A stretch of DNA of 15,710 nt, taken from NCBI GenBank assembly GCA_037134755.1, contig JBAXLO010000101.1:1-15710 (forward strand). Direction: 5' to 3'. The DNA comes from JBAXLO01 sp037134755 (GTDB lineage: Bacteria; Bacteroidota; Bacteroidia; Bacteroidales; JACABE01). Made by a program: the position numbers and the translations under genes. Positions 6,769-14,366 of this stretch are shown one piece after another; position 1 is the first letter of the stretch, and each line of letters opens with the position of its first letter. Below the pieces are notes generated by a model. That model was not told where the DNA came from, ran no database searches, and worked only from the letters and a program-made list of their open reading frames with translations.

Positions 6769-8070
6769 TTAAGATAGCGGCATCTTGTAAAGTTGCTTAT
6801 ATTCTTCATTAATATTCTTCTTAAAAAGGAAGAAGATTTCGTCTTTTGATATTTTAATATTTTCGATAAAAGGATAATTGGGAATGCTAATTTTTGTTTT
6901 TGTTGCTCCTGTATTAATATTAATTTCGCTTAGCGAATAGATATTATTACACTTATAAAGAACATAAAGTTTCTTGGCTTCCTGGTCGCGGATGATGGAT
7001 TTATAATTTTTATCAGCCAGAAATGGAGCAGCTACTTTTTTAATGATTTTGCCCGTTTCGGAATACAGTTCCAGACTATCGACAGCTGTATTAAAGATAC
7101 AAATGGTATCATTAAGATTGTTGAAAGGAGCAATCATAGGCGAGAACCTACACTTAATATCCTCCCAATCCAACTGCTGATTTGCTCGCAACATATCCAG
7201 ATTATTATAAACAGAAGTAACCGACATGCCAAAGCGAGAAGCTCTTTTGGCATAATAAAAGAAGTTGAAATCGCGTTCAAATTCACTTATTTTCTTTTCA
7301 TCGCGGATAGTAACGAAGTTGTTAGCCTTACTGCTTTCAGCATCCAAATCAAAATAATGAAACTTAATAACGAAATATTGATAATGATAGGTGCTGAAGT
7401 AAACCTTATTGTTGATAGCAAAATCAAAAGCTCCATAAGTTTGATTAAATTCCTTTATAGGGACGTCCTCTTTGTATTGTATTTCCTTTGGCTTTATTTC
7501 GAGCTTAGAGGCATTGTTGTCTGTAATCAGATAAGTTTCCTCAAAACAATCTTTAAATAGCTTAGAGGGCTTGTAAACGGGTTTCTCGGAAAGGATGTTT
7601 CCATATTGATCGATAAACATCAATCTGGCATCGTTTGTTTTTTTATGATAATAGGTTAAAAGAAGTATTTTATCATTAATAATAACATAATCTTTAACAT
7701 ACGCAGGAAGCTCTTTAGTAATATTAACTATCTTATCTGATGAAATCGTTACTTTATCTAATAAATGAGTTTTAGATTTAAGTTTGATGCTAATCTCTTT
7801 ATTATTTTTCCCGGTTTTATATTCAAAAACATTGGTATTATAAGCAATATGCGAAAATGTAATCTTACATTTGCTTTGTTCTATTTTAAAAGAGAAGAAT
7901 CCTTTATCGTTTGTCACTGCACCACCGGATATGCAATCGGGTTTTACATTAATATCTTTGAGGGCGAGGCCTGTTTCAGCATCAGTAACATATCCACTGA
8001 TCGTACTATTTTGTCCCCTGCATACCAATGATAACATTAGTAACAAAATTATATAAAGGATTCTTCTCAT
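6769..8070 (-). CDS. Secreted CarboxypepD_reg-like domain protein with probable beta-propeller-like body
   Basis: 433 residues. A signal peptide (about 1-19) precedes a CarboxypepD_reg-like beta-sandwich (about 22-105; STISGYVTD, TNDKGFFSFKI, FSHIAYNTN). The remaining 320 residues contain recurrent strand-turn patterns such as LMFIDQYGNILSE, VYFSTYHYQYF, LELYSETGKII and LYVLYKCNNIYSLSEIN, typical of 6-bladed beta-propeller-like Bacteroidetes surface or periplasmic proteins. No catalytic motif is seen. It follows the orphan plug protein gene by 129 bp, with two hairpins between. The striking point is that its last 12 or so codons (EEYKQLYKMPLS) and its 3' flank are repeated five more times downstream as a 189-bp array. 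Function unknown. C17 does not sit in a convincing lipobox. Confidence 0.85.
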   Translation of the reverse strand: MRRILYIILLLMLSLVCRGQNSTISGYVTDAETGLALKDINVKPDCISGGAVTNDKGFFSFKIEQSKCKITFSHIAYNTNVFEYKTGKNNKEISIKLKSKTHLLDKVTISSDKIVNITKELPAYVKDYVIINDKILLLTYYHKKTNDARLMFIDQYGNILSEKPVYKPSKLFKDCFEETYLITDNNASKLEIKPKEIQYKEDVPIKEFNQTYGAFDFAINNKVYFSTYHYQYFVIKFHYFDLDAESSKANNFVTIRDEKKISEFERDFNFFYYAKRASRFGMSVTSVYNNLDMLRANQQLDWEDIKCRFSPMIAPFNNLNDTICIFNTAVDSLELYSETGKIIKKVAAPFLADKNYKSIIRDQEAKKLYVLYKCNNIYSLSEININTGATKTKISIPNYPFIENIKISKDEIFFLFKKNINEEYKQLYKMPLS

Positions 8071-8102
8071 GATGATAATATTAATAAATTTGTTAATATT
8101 TT

Positions 8103-8128
8103 CCTGACAGGTTTTTCATCCTGTCAGG
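8103..8128. terminator. Perfect 9-bp hairpin CCTGACAGG/CCTGTCAGG
   Basis: CCTGACAGG (8103-8111), loop TTTTTCAT, CCTGTCAGG (8120-8128). It lies just upstream of the 8070 gene start, in the gap between two minus-strand genes. It lacks a T run on the minus strand, so it may be an mRNA-processing/stability hairpin or a dispersed palindrome of the CTGACA family. Confidence 0.5.
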
Positions 8129-8152
8129 TCTGAATAAGAATAGGTTTTTATA

Positions 8153-8179
8153 CCTGATCCCGAACAATACGGGATCAGG
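8153..8179 (-). terminator. Perfect 10-bp hairpin downstream of the orphan plug gene
   Basis: CCTGATCCCG (8153-8162), loop AACAATA, CGGGATCAGG (8170-8179). It lies 20 bp after the stop of the 8200-8907 gene. On the minus strand it is followed by TATAAAAACC rather than a T run, so termination is likely but not certain. Confidence 0.55.
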
Positions 8180-8199
8180 ATATTTACGTTGATATTGTT

Positions 8200-8907
8200 T
8201 TAATTCCTCGAAGCTTCTTCATCAAAATAGCTTTTGGTTTCAATAACAATAACACCACCATCAAAATCGCCATACTTAGCTGGCACTCCGCCCATATAAA
8301 CCATCATGCTACCTATGGCTACACTAGGTACTTGCCCGGTACTGCCACCTATTTGCGTAATGCCATCAACAATATACTTTACGCTTCCATACCTGGAGCC
8401 CCTAAAGGATACGTTTTTACCATCTTCGCTCACATAAGCAGTTGGTGTAAGTGCCCTGACAAGCAAATTAATGTCTTTTGATTCCGGCATCTTCATTAAT
8501 TCCGGACCTCTTACAATCATATCTACAGGATCGGGATCAATAAGCTTGTCTCTGTAAATAGGGATAACAACTACAGGTAAATCAACACCTTGGTTTAAGC
8601 CAACATTATCCATTGTTGTTATCTTATTGGAGTTGACCGGAACATTTTTAAAGATACACTCATTATATCCAATAAAAGAAGCATGGAGAGTGTAAGTGCC
8701 CGGATTTAAACCCCTGAGATAATAAAATCCATTGGCATCAGTTTGGGTAGCAACAGGCTTATTTGCTATCACAACCCACACGTTTGCCCCGGGAATCGTT
8801 TCGTTAGTTATACTATCAATAACTTTTCCTCTGATGGACCCTGTTTGTGCATTTGCGCCTACCAGTAAGCTGCTTACCAGTAAAAGGCATAGTAACATTC
8901 TTTTCAT
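8200..8907 (-). CDS. Orphan CarboxypepD_reg plus TonB-plug protein without a beta-barrel
   Basis: 235 residues. A signal peptide (1-20, cleavage after GANA) is followed by a CarboxypepD_reg-like domain (about 22-105; GSIRGKVID, IPGANVWVV, DANGFYYLRGL, SFIGYNE). A TonB-receptor plug-like domain follows (about 120-228; LLVRALTPTAYVSEDGKNVSFRGSR split over the plug core, KYIVDGIT, PAKYGDFDGGVIVIETK). The protein stops where the barrel of a receptor would begin. The 129 bp after the stop cannot encode one, and the stop is followed by a strong hairpin, so this is a genuine short gene or a stable deletion product, not a simple frameshift. Similar short plug proteins are known in Bacteroidetes without an established role. 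It may act as a periplasmic binding or regulatory module; that is inference. The domain resembles the N-terminus of the 2013-4424 receptor. Confidence 0.85.
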   Translation of the reverse strand: MKRMLLCLLLVSSLLVGANAQTGSIRGKVIDSITNETIPGANVWVVIANKPVATQTDANGFYYLRGLNPGTYTLHASFIGYNECIFKNVPVNSNKITTMDNVGLNQGVDLPVVVIPIYRDKLIDPDPVDMIVRGPELMKMPESKDINLLVRALTPTAYVSEDGKNVSFRGSRYGSVKYIVDGITQIGGSTGQVPSVAIGSMMVYMGGVPAKYGDFDGGVIVIETKSYFDEEASRN

Positions 8908-8912
8908 TTTTA

Positions 8913-8958
8913 CAGTAATTTTATTAAGATTTATTTTAATTATGATGTAAAATTACTG
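8913..8958. promoter_or_regulatory. 11-bp perfect inverted repeat in the leader of the orphan plug gene
   Basis: CAGTAATTTTA (8913-8923) and TAAAATTACTG (8948-8958), spaced by 24 bases, begin only 6 bp upstream of the start codon. It could be an operator for a dimeric regulator or an mRNA hairpin that masks the start. No clear -33/-7 promoter pair was found near it. Confidence 0.45.
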
Positions 8959-8982
8959 CTCAATGAAGCATAATAAAAGCAA

Positions 8983-9017
8983 ACCGCAAACTAATTTAAA
9001 AGAAATCAGTTTGCGGT
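8983..9017 (-). terminator. Terminator-like hairpin after the nuclease-fold gene
   Basis: Perfect 10-bp stem ACCGCAAACT (8983-8992) / AGTTTGCGGT (9008-9017), extended by internal A/T pairs. It lies 36 bp after the minus-strand stop at 9053 and is followed on that strand by TTGCTTTTA. Confidence 0.7.
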
Positions 9018-9052
9018 AAGATATATCAAGTTAACGGTAGAAAAGGAGTATT

Positions 9053-10687
9053 TTATTCCTGTTCTAAAATGATCTCATCGGTGAATAACCATGTTGGATT
9101 ACCCTTGCCTTTGTGCCATTCGGGTAATAAGCCATAGTTTTTAGCATAAATCCTGATGTATTTAGCCTTTTGATTAAGCGGAGTTGTATTAATAATTACC
9201 TCTTCAATGTCAGCTTTACTGATAGTATTATTAAGCTTCTGCTTTTTGATACTAACATAATCATTGCCATTACTGGAGATAGAAATATTAATAGAATCAG
9301 GAGGAAATATCCATGAATTTTGCTTTTGCAGGAAGCGAAGTTGGATAGCTTTAATTATAGTATTATCATTAATCTGTAAAACCACATCCAAATCATTGCC
9401 ATTAAAGCCCATCCAGTTTTCAAATGAGCCGGATTCGGCTATTTTACCATCACATAAAGAAGCAGGATTAAAGTTATATTTATGACTAGGTTCATTGTTT
9501 AAATGAATGCTTATACTTTTCTTAATATCTGTATTAACGATAGCTTTATAGAAGTCATAAGTTGTAGTTTCGCTCGAGCTGTTATCTTTATTAATAGCTT
9601 TTAATTTTAAAGTATTTGACTTATCAATAAAAAAGGCTTTGGTATAAAGTTTACTTTTGTTAGTTGGTTCAGTATTATCTAAGGTATAATATATTTGCGC
9701 ATCCGGTGAATCGCAATCCACAGCAATTTTCCTCTTATCATTAAATAAAACAGTATTATCTTTGATATAAGGAGATGACAAAGGAGAATTCATTTCCTGA
9801 GTACCAAAATCATTCTTTGCAGGATCATAAATTACATTTAAAACAGCTGTAACCGGGTAATGATCGGAGATATAAACATTGTTTTCCAGCACTTCATTAA
9901 TAGTATAACTGGCTGCTTTAAAATTATTATCATAAAAAATATGATCAATTATGTATTCACCCTTTTGATCACCGAAACCTGTAAAGGATTGCTTCTGTCC
10001 CATTACCTTTTTAGTAGCATTTGTTCGTGCATCATAAAGCTTCTGAATGTTTCTCCAGCTACCTGCAGCTATTTTATAAGCTTCTTCATCAGGAGTACTG
10101 TTGAAATCGCCAGTAAATATCGTTTTACCTGCAGCATTATATTGTTTTATATTCTTAAGAATAAGCTTTACACCTTCGGCACGGGCAATAACTCCAATAT
10201 GGTCGAGATGCGTATTTACAACCAATATATTTATATTATCATCCCTGTCGTACAGATAGGCAAATGTCGCAATTCTCTGCGTAACGGCATCCCAGCCAAC
10301 ACTTCCGGCAACAGATGGAATGGGAGAGAGCCAAATCGTTTTAGAAGTTAATAAAGTAAACCTGTTTTTATTGAAAAACACAGGAGCATATTCGCCTTTT
10401 GTTTTACCATCATTGCGGCCAACACCATAATATGAGTAATTTTTAAGAGTACTTACAAGAAATTCCAATTGATTGGTTAATACTTCCTGAAAACAGATGA
10501 TATCATTCTGTTCTTTCTTTAAAAATGCTGCTATTATTGGCTTACGAGCAGTCCAGCTATTGGTGCCATCTTCTGCTGCGCTGTTGCGGATATTAAAAGT
10601 ACACACTTTTATATCAGCTTGACTATATCCTAAAATACTTATCAGGCAAAATGAAATGATTATAAATGTTTTTTTCATGAGATGCAT
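9053..10687 (-). CDS. Secreted endonuclease/exonuclease/phosphatase-family protein with CHB_HEX-like and F5/8C-like domains
   Basis: 544 residues. The signal peptide begins better at M4 (MKKTFII, start at 10678) than at M1, because the -7 box is so close that M1 would leave almost no leader. An EEP (DNase I-like) catalytic domain spans about 24-287 with all expected motifs: N32 in FNIR, E68 in QEV, H160 in NTHLDH, D194/N196 in GDFN, D248-H249 in IDHIF, and D275-H276 in SDHYPV. Residues about 315-380 resemble the chitobiase/hexosaminidase C-terminal domain (CDSPDAQIYYTLDNTEPT). Residues about 395-542 resemble a discoidin/F5-8C carbohydrate-binding domain. Members hydrolyse phosphodiesters (nucleic acid, phospholipid or inositol phosphates); the sugar-binding tail suggests action at a polysaccharide or cell surface. 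The substrate cannot be fixed from sequence. It is separated from the upstream peptidase gene by a terminator. Confidence 0.9.
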   Translation of the reverse strand: MHLMKKTFIIISFCLISILGYSQADIKVCTFNIRNSAAEDGTNSWTARKPIIAAFLKKEQNDIICFQEVLTNQLEFLVSTLKNYSYYGVGRNDGKTKGEYAPVFFNKNRFTLLTSKTIWLSPIPSVAGSVGWDAVTQRIATFAYLYDRDDNINILVVNTHLDHIGVIARAEGVKLILKNIKQYNAAGKTIFTGDFNSTPDEEAYKIAAGSWRNIQKLYDARTNATKKVMGQKQSFTGFGDQKGEYIIDHIFYDNNFKAASYTINEVLENNVYISDHYPVTAVLNVIYDPAKNDFGTQEMNSPLSSPYIKDNTVLFNDKRKIAVDCDSPDAQIYYTLDNTEPTNKSKLYTKAFFIDKSNTLKLKAINKDNSSSETTTYDFYKAIVNTDIKKSISIHLNNEPSHKYNFNPASLCDGKIAESGSFENWMGFNGNDLDVVLQINDNTIIKAIQLRFLQKQNSWIFPPDSINISISSNGNDYVSIKKQKLNNTISKADIEEVIINTTPLNQKAKYIRIYAKNYGLLPEWHKGKGNPTWLFTDEIILEQE

Positions 10688-10697
10688 CTTTTTTTGT

Positions 10698-10706
10698 GCA
10701 AAGATA
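10698..10706 (-). promoter_or_regulatory. -7 promoter element of the nuclease-fold gene
   Basis: Minus strand TATCTTTGC, a good match to the Bacteroidetes -7 box TAnnTTTG. It lies 11 bp upstream of the first ATG and 20 bp upstream of the second. No TTG is seen at the -33 position, which overlaps the preceding terminator. Confidence 0.5.
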
Positions 10707-10708
10707 TA

Positions 10709-10746
10709 ATAAAAAAGAGGTACAGACCTTGATCTATACCTCTTTT
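10709..10746 (-). terminator. Rho-independent terminator of the C1 peptidase gene
   Basis: On the minus strand, AAAAAGAGGTA pairs with TACCTCTTTTTT around a loop that has an additional AGA/TCT pairing. It lies just after the stop at 10770 and ends in a T run. Its A/T symmetry would also allow function on the other strand. Confidence 0.85.
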
Positions 10747-10769
10747 TAAGATTATTTAGAATAATAGGT

Positions 10770-11969
10770 TTATAAACCTGATTTCTTACGGATGTCTTTT
10801 GGAACAGCTTCTTTGTTTACCATTATATCCATAGTTTTGAATCTTACAAATGATTCAGAAGCATAGAAAAACCCCTGGAATTTGTTTTCAAATCCCCATG
10901 AATTCTTTATGATATAATATTTATTTCCAGCCTGATCGTGTGCAATACCGCATATTTCCATACCATGATCGTCAGTTGTAGTATAATTATCAAAACCAAC
11001 TTGACGCATTTCCTGTGTTATTACTTTTTCTTTTATAGGCTTATCGAAAGTATATAATTGTGCTTGTTTTTCTCTCTCGGTAAGTTTCTCCCATTTGTCA
11101 CGTTCAGTTCCTTGAAGATCTGATTTATCTTCATCAGGAACAATAGCTACACCATTTCTCCAAGAGAAGCCTTTTTCGCTTACATCTGCACCCCATGCAA
11201 CGGTATATCCATTATCAATAGAGTTGTCAATAACTTTCATCATCTCATCTAATGGAAGATTATTAACTTCGCCCCAAGCCCAGTTATCAGGTACTTCTAT
11301 TGCAAATTTAGTATAGAAAGGATGATGTGTATAAGATGAAAACTCAACATAGTTCTCTGCTTTTAAACCCAATTCATCACCAAATGATCTAGGGGTATAT
11401 GTTTTTCCTTTATAGGTAAATGTTTCAGGAAGTTTGCCTAAGTAAGCATCTAATATTCCATTGAAACCTTTTAGCCAAGCTGTGCTTATTTTCTTATTAT
11501 TATCATCGGCTATAACTTTAATATATGCTTTTAAAACTGCATCAAGCTCTGCATGGTTATGTAGTTTTTCACCATAGTTTAAACCCCCATAAGCTTCTTC
11601 TGGAACCATACCATATTTCTTTATAACATCTAAAACATCGTGTGCAGCACCGCCTCCACCAAAGTTAATAGTGCCATGCATACGTACAAACTTCTCAGCT
11701 TTATCAGCATAAGCATGTCTTACACAGAACATATCAGCTAAATCATATTCGCCTTTGCCCATACGGATCAATTCTGATTCAAAAAAGGCAATAGTAGAGA
11801 AACTCCAGCAAGTACCGCTGCTTGCCTGGTTCTTGCAAGAGGTAGTTTTAATTCGTTTGTCATCTTTAAACTTGTAACCTTCAGGCTTCTTTGATGTGGT
11901 ATCCTGTGCATAAGTCATTGTGGAAATTGCAAATGATGCAACAAGGATAAATGAGAATATCTTTTTCAT
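10770..11969 (-). CDS. Secreted C1 family cysteine peptidase, bleomycin hydrolase/aminopeptidase C-like
   Basis: 399 residues, somewhat shorter than cytosolic PepC/bleomycin hydrolases (about 440-460). A signal peptide (about 1-21, TYAQ cleavage region) indicates export to the periplasm or beyond, unlike cytosolic PepC. The catalytic set is complete with papain-like spacing: Q48 (oxyanion hole) and C54 in QASSGTCW, H335 in DDHGMEI, and N356 in KNSWG. The long insertion between the Cys and His halves and ADVSEKGFSWRNG (261-273) match the C1B family. Family members trim N-terminal residues from peptides and often form hexamers. It lacks a T9SS sorting domain. It is transcribed divergently from the M1 aminopeptidase gene across 190 bp, suggesting a joint role in peptide use. 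It has its own terminator. Confidence 0.92.
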   Translation of the reverse strand: MKKIFSFILVASFAISTMTYAQDTTSKKPEGYKFKDDKRIKTTSCKNQASSGTCWSFSTIAFFESELIRMGKGEYDLADMFCVRHAYADKAEKFVRMHGTINFGGGGAAHDVLDVIKKYGMVPEEAYGGLNYGEKLHNHAELDAVLKAYIKVIADDNNKKISTAWLKGFNGILDAYLGKLPETFTYKGKTYTPRSFGDELGLKAENYVEFSSYTHHPFYTKFAIEVPDNWAWGEVNNLPLDEMMKVIDNSIDNGYTVAWGADVSEKGFSWRNGVAIVPDEDKSDLQGTERDKWEKLTEREKQAQLYTFDKPIKEKVITQEMRQVGFDNYTTTDDHGMEICGIAHDQAGNKYYIIKNSWGFENKFQGFFYASESFVRFKTMDIMVNKEAVPKDIRKKSGL

Positions 11970-12010
11970 TATTTACTATATTTGTTATTATTTTTAATTA
12001 TAATTATCCT

Positions 12011-12019
12011 GCAAAAGTA
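12011..12019 (-). promoter_or_regulatory. -7 promoter element of the C1 peptidase gene
   Basis: Minus strand TACTTTTGC, matching TAnnTTTG, about 42 bp upstream of the start codon. No clear -33 TTG is seen. It faces away from the plus-strand promoter at 12071-12100 in the same divergent intergenic region. Confidence 0.5.
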
Positions 12020-12070
12020 TAAATTATTATTAGTTAATTTAGTTTTTTTATAATAATAATAATAAAGTAG

Positions 12071-12100
12071 TTGGATAAGCATAAAATTTTAGTACTTTTG
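12071..12100 (+). promoter_or_regulatory. Promoter of the M1 peptidase gene
   Basis: TTG (12071-12073), exactly 19 bases, then TACTTTTG (12093-12100): a full match to the Bacteroidetes -33/-7 consensus. The start codon is about 60 bp downstream, giving a leader of roughly 50 bases. This is the best promoter in the window. Confidence 0.75.
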
Positions 12101-12120
12101 TAACCTATTTAGGGTTACAA
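12098..12120. promoter_or_regulatory. 8-bp perfect inverted repeat overlapping the -7 box and likely transcription start
   Basis: TTGTAACC (12098-12105) and GGTTACAA (12113-12120), spaced by 7 bases. The left arm shares the last bases of the -7 box, and the likely start of transcription falls within it. It could be an operator or a 5' mRNA hairpin. Confidence 0.5.
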
Positions 12121-12159
12121 TTCTAAAAATAGACTTGTTTTATAATATCAACATTTACA

Positions 12160-14094
12160 ATGAAAAGAATTATACTGTTTTTTCTTATAATTATTATCGG
12201 TAATAACCTACTTGCTCAACGTGTTGGACAGAAGTTGACGGAAAATAAATTTGAGCATAAAACTATTTATAAAGCTCCGGATTCTTATAATGTTCCTTCA
12301 CCATTGTTGGATAAGTATGATGTAAAATTTTATAAATTAGATATAGATGTAGAGCGAAATAACGTATATGTGGCAGGTAATGTGCTTATGAATGCCAAAG
12401 TATTTGCCAATGTATTGGATACTTTTGCATTTGAGTTGAACTCTGCTTTAACTATTGATTCTATTTTTATTAATAATCAAAACAAGTCGTGTATTAGAAC
12501 CGGATGGATGGTTTATGTGCCTATTAATGCTTTAAATAATGGTGCTAATCTAACATCTCAGGTTTACTATCATGGAACTTGTAATACAAATGGCGGTGCT
12601 TTCTTTTCGGGTATTTCTTCTTCAAACGATATTACCTGGACTTTGTCTGAATCATTTGCGGCTAATGAATGGTTCCCCGTGAAACAATCGTTAACTGACA
12701 AAATTGACTCAGCGTATATCTTTGTTACTACGTCGAATGAGAACAAAGTAGGCTCCGAAGGTTTGCTTACAGCTGTAGTTCCTTTACCTAATAATAAGGT
12801 AAGATATGAGTGGAAAGAGAGGATTCCATTAGATTATTATTTGATTTCTGTTGCGGTGGCAAAGTATGTAGATTACTCTATTTATGCACATCCTGCAGGC
12901 ACAACTGATTCAGTTTTGATACAAAATTATGTGTATGATGATGGTGTAACATTAAACCAAAATAAACCACAGATAGATAGTACAAAAGATTTTATAGAAT
13001 ACTTCTCAACAGTCTTCGGCATGTATCCATTCATCAAAGAAAAGTATGGACATTGCTTAACTCCACTTGGAGGAGGTATGGAACATCAAACGATGACGAC
13101 ATTAGGAGGTTTTGATTTCTATTTAGTGTCGCATGAACTGGCACATCAGTGGTATGGAGATAATATTACGTGTGCAACTTGGAGTGATATATGGCTAAAC
13201 GAGAGTTTTGCATCTTATGCTGAATGTCTTGTTGCTAATTATTTTAGAGGTTGGGGCGAATCTCAGCAACACATGTACGATTGGCATTTAGATATTATGT
13301 CGCAGCCAGATGGCAGTGTTTACATACCTATTGGGCAGGCTATTGATGACAACCGTATCTTTGATGGTCGATTATCTTATCATAAAGGAGCTGCAGTTCT
13401 TCATAACTTAAGGTTCGAAATAAATAACGACAGCATCTTTTATTCAATATTAAAATCATATACAAATAAATTTAAAGACAGTACTGCTACAACTGCTGAT
13501 TTTGAAGTTATTTCAGAGCAATTATCGGGTCGTAACTTTACTGATTTCTTTAATGAATGGATTTATGGTGAAGGATTTCCTACTTATAGTCTTATCTGGA
13601 CACAGAAAAATGATACGGTTATCCTTAATTTCTCGCAAACTACATCATCTACCACAACTCCTTTGTTTAAAGGTTATCTATCTTTTAAAATGCAGACAAC
13701 TTCAGGTGATACTGTTGTAAGATTTTATAATGATAGCAACATGGAGTCCTTTTCTTTTGTGTTGCACAAACAGGTTTTTGGCGTAGTGATTGATCCGGAT
13801 AACTGGATTGTTAACGATATTGGTAGCATTCTTCATTTTATTAATGAGGTTGATCAGCCTGTTTTTGAGGTGTATCCTAATCCCTGTAAAGATATTATGA
13901 CACTTAAGTTTGTTACTAATGTTACTAATTATAATGTTAATGTTATTGATATTATGGGAAAACAAATAATATCTATAAAAAACATCAGCGGAAATCAATA
14001 CAATTTAAATACACAACATCTGGCTTCAGGGATTTATTTTCTGGAGATAAATGATGGACAAAATAAATCTATAAAGAAGTTTATAAAAGAATAA
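12160..14094 (+). CDS. M1 family metallo-aminopeptidase with T9SS type A sorting domain
   Basis: 644 residues. A signal peptide (about 1-19, NLLAQ) is followed by the N-terminal beta domain and a gluzincin catalytic domain. HELAH (325-329) and E348, exactly 18 residues later, bind zinc. The exopeptidase motif is GGMEH (305-309; G-x-MEN in classical members), and the catalytic tyrosine is Y407 in YHKGAAVLH. Residues 568-644 are a T9SS C-terminal domain: VYPNPC at its start, VIDIMGKQI in the middle, LASGIYFLEI and the final KKFIKE. The protein should therefore cross the outer membrane via the type IX system, with the tail removed, and be released or surface-anchored to trim N-terminal residues from external peptides. 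The long C-terminal helical domain of larger M1 enzymes is absent, as in many Bacteroidetes homologues. It has a clear promoter and is divergent from the C1 peptidase. Confidence 0.95.
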   Translation: MKRIILFFLIIIIGNNLLAQRVGQKLTENKFEHKTIYKAPDSYNVPSPLLDKYDVKFYKLDIDVERNNVYVAGNVLMNAKVFANVLDTFAFELNSALTIDSIFINNQNKSCIRTGWMVYVPINALNNGANLTSQVYYHGTCNTNGGAFFSGISSSNDITWTLSESFAANEWFPVKQSLTDKIDSAYIFVTTSNENKVGSEGLLTAVVPLPNNKVRYEWKERIPLDYYLISVAVAKYVDYSIYAHPAGTTDSVLIQNYVYDDGVTLNQNKPQIDSTKDFIEYFSTVFGMYPFIKEKYGHCLTPLGGGMEHQTMTTLGGFDFYLVSHELAHQWYGDNITCATWSDIWLNESFASYAECLVANYFRGWGESQQHMYDWHLDIMSQPDGSVYIPIGQAIDDNRIFDGRLSYHKGAAVLHNLRFEINNDSIFYSILKSYTNKFKDSTATTADFEVISEQLSGRNFTDFFNEWIYGEGFPTYSLIWTQKNDTVILNFSQTTSSTTTPLFKGYLSFKMQTTSGDTVVRFYNDSNMESFSFVLHKQVFGVVIDPDNWIVNDIGSILHFINEVDQPVFEVYPNPCKDIMTLKFVTNVTNYNVNVIDIMGKQIISIKNISGNQYNLNTQHLASGIYFLEINDGQNKSIKKFIKE

Positions 14095-14172
14095 GAAAGT
14101 ACTTGAAGTACTTGTAGTATTTACAGTACTTGAAGTTGAAATTTTAATAAGAAAGTACTAAAATAAGCAAAA

Positions 14173-14200
14173 TCGTAATTCGTAATTCGTAATTCGTAAT
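14173..14200. repeat. (CGTAATT)4 heptamer repeat
   Basis: Four perfect CGTAATT units in intergenic DNA, the same heptamer and copy number as at 15399-15426. Confidence 0.9.
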
Positions 14201-14366
14201 TTTGCATTTAAATTTCAAGTGCTTTTTTCAAGGTATAAAGGGGAGTCATATATAATAATTTTCGTGAATCATTTTTTTAATAACAAAGGCTCCTCTTTTA
14301 TTTCATTTCCCCAATAAAATAAAAAATCTCCCGTTAAGGTTTCTAAGCTTAATTGTACTTATAATG

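Noticed and set aside
8071..8199. Hidden receptor barrel after the orphan plug gene through a frameshift
   Set aside because: Only 129 bp separate the stop from the next gene, and they hold two hairpins; there is no room for a barrel.
9860..10351. Plus-strand 163-codon open frame
   Set aside because: It lies wholly inside the EEP-family gene on the other strand, whose catalytic motifs are complete; the plus-strand translation has no family character.
10770..11969. T9SS sorting domain on the C1 peptidase
   Set aside because: The C-terminus (AVPKDIRKKSGL) has none of the sorting-domain motifs, unlike the M1 peptidase.
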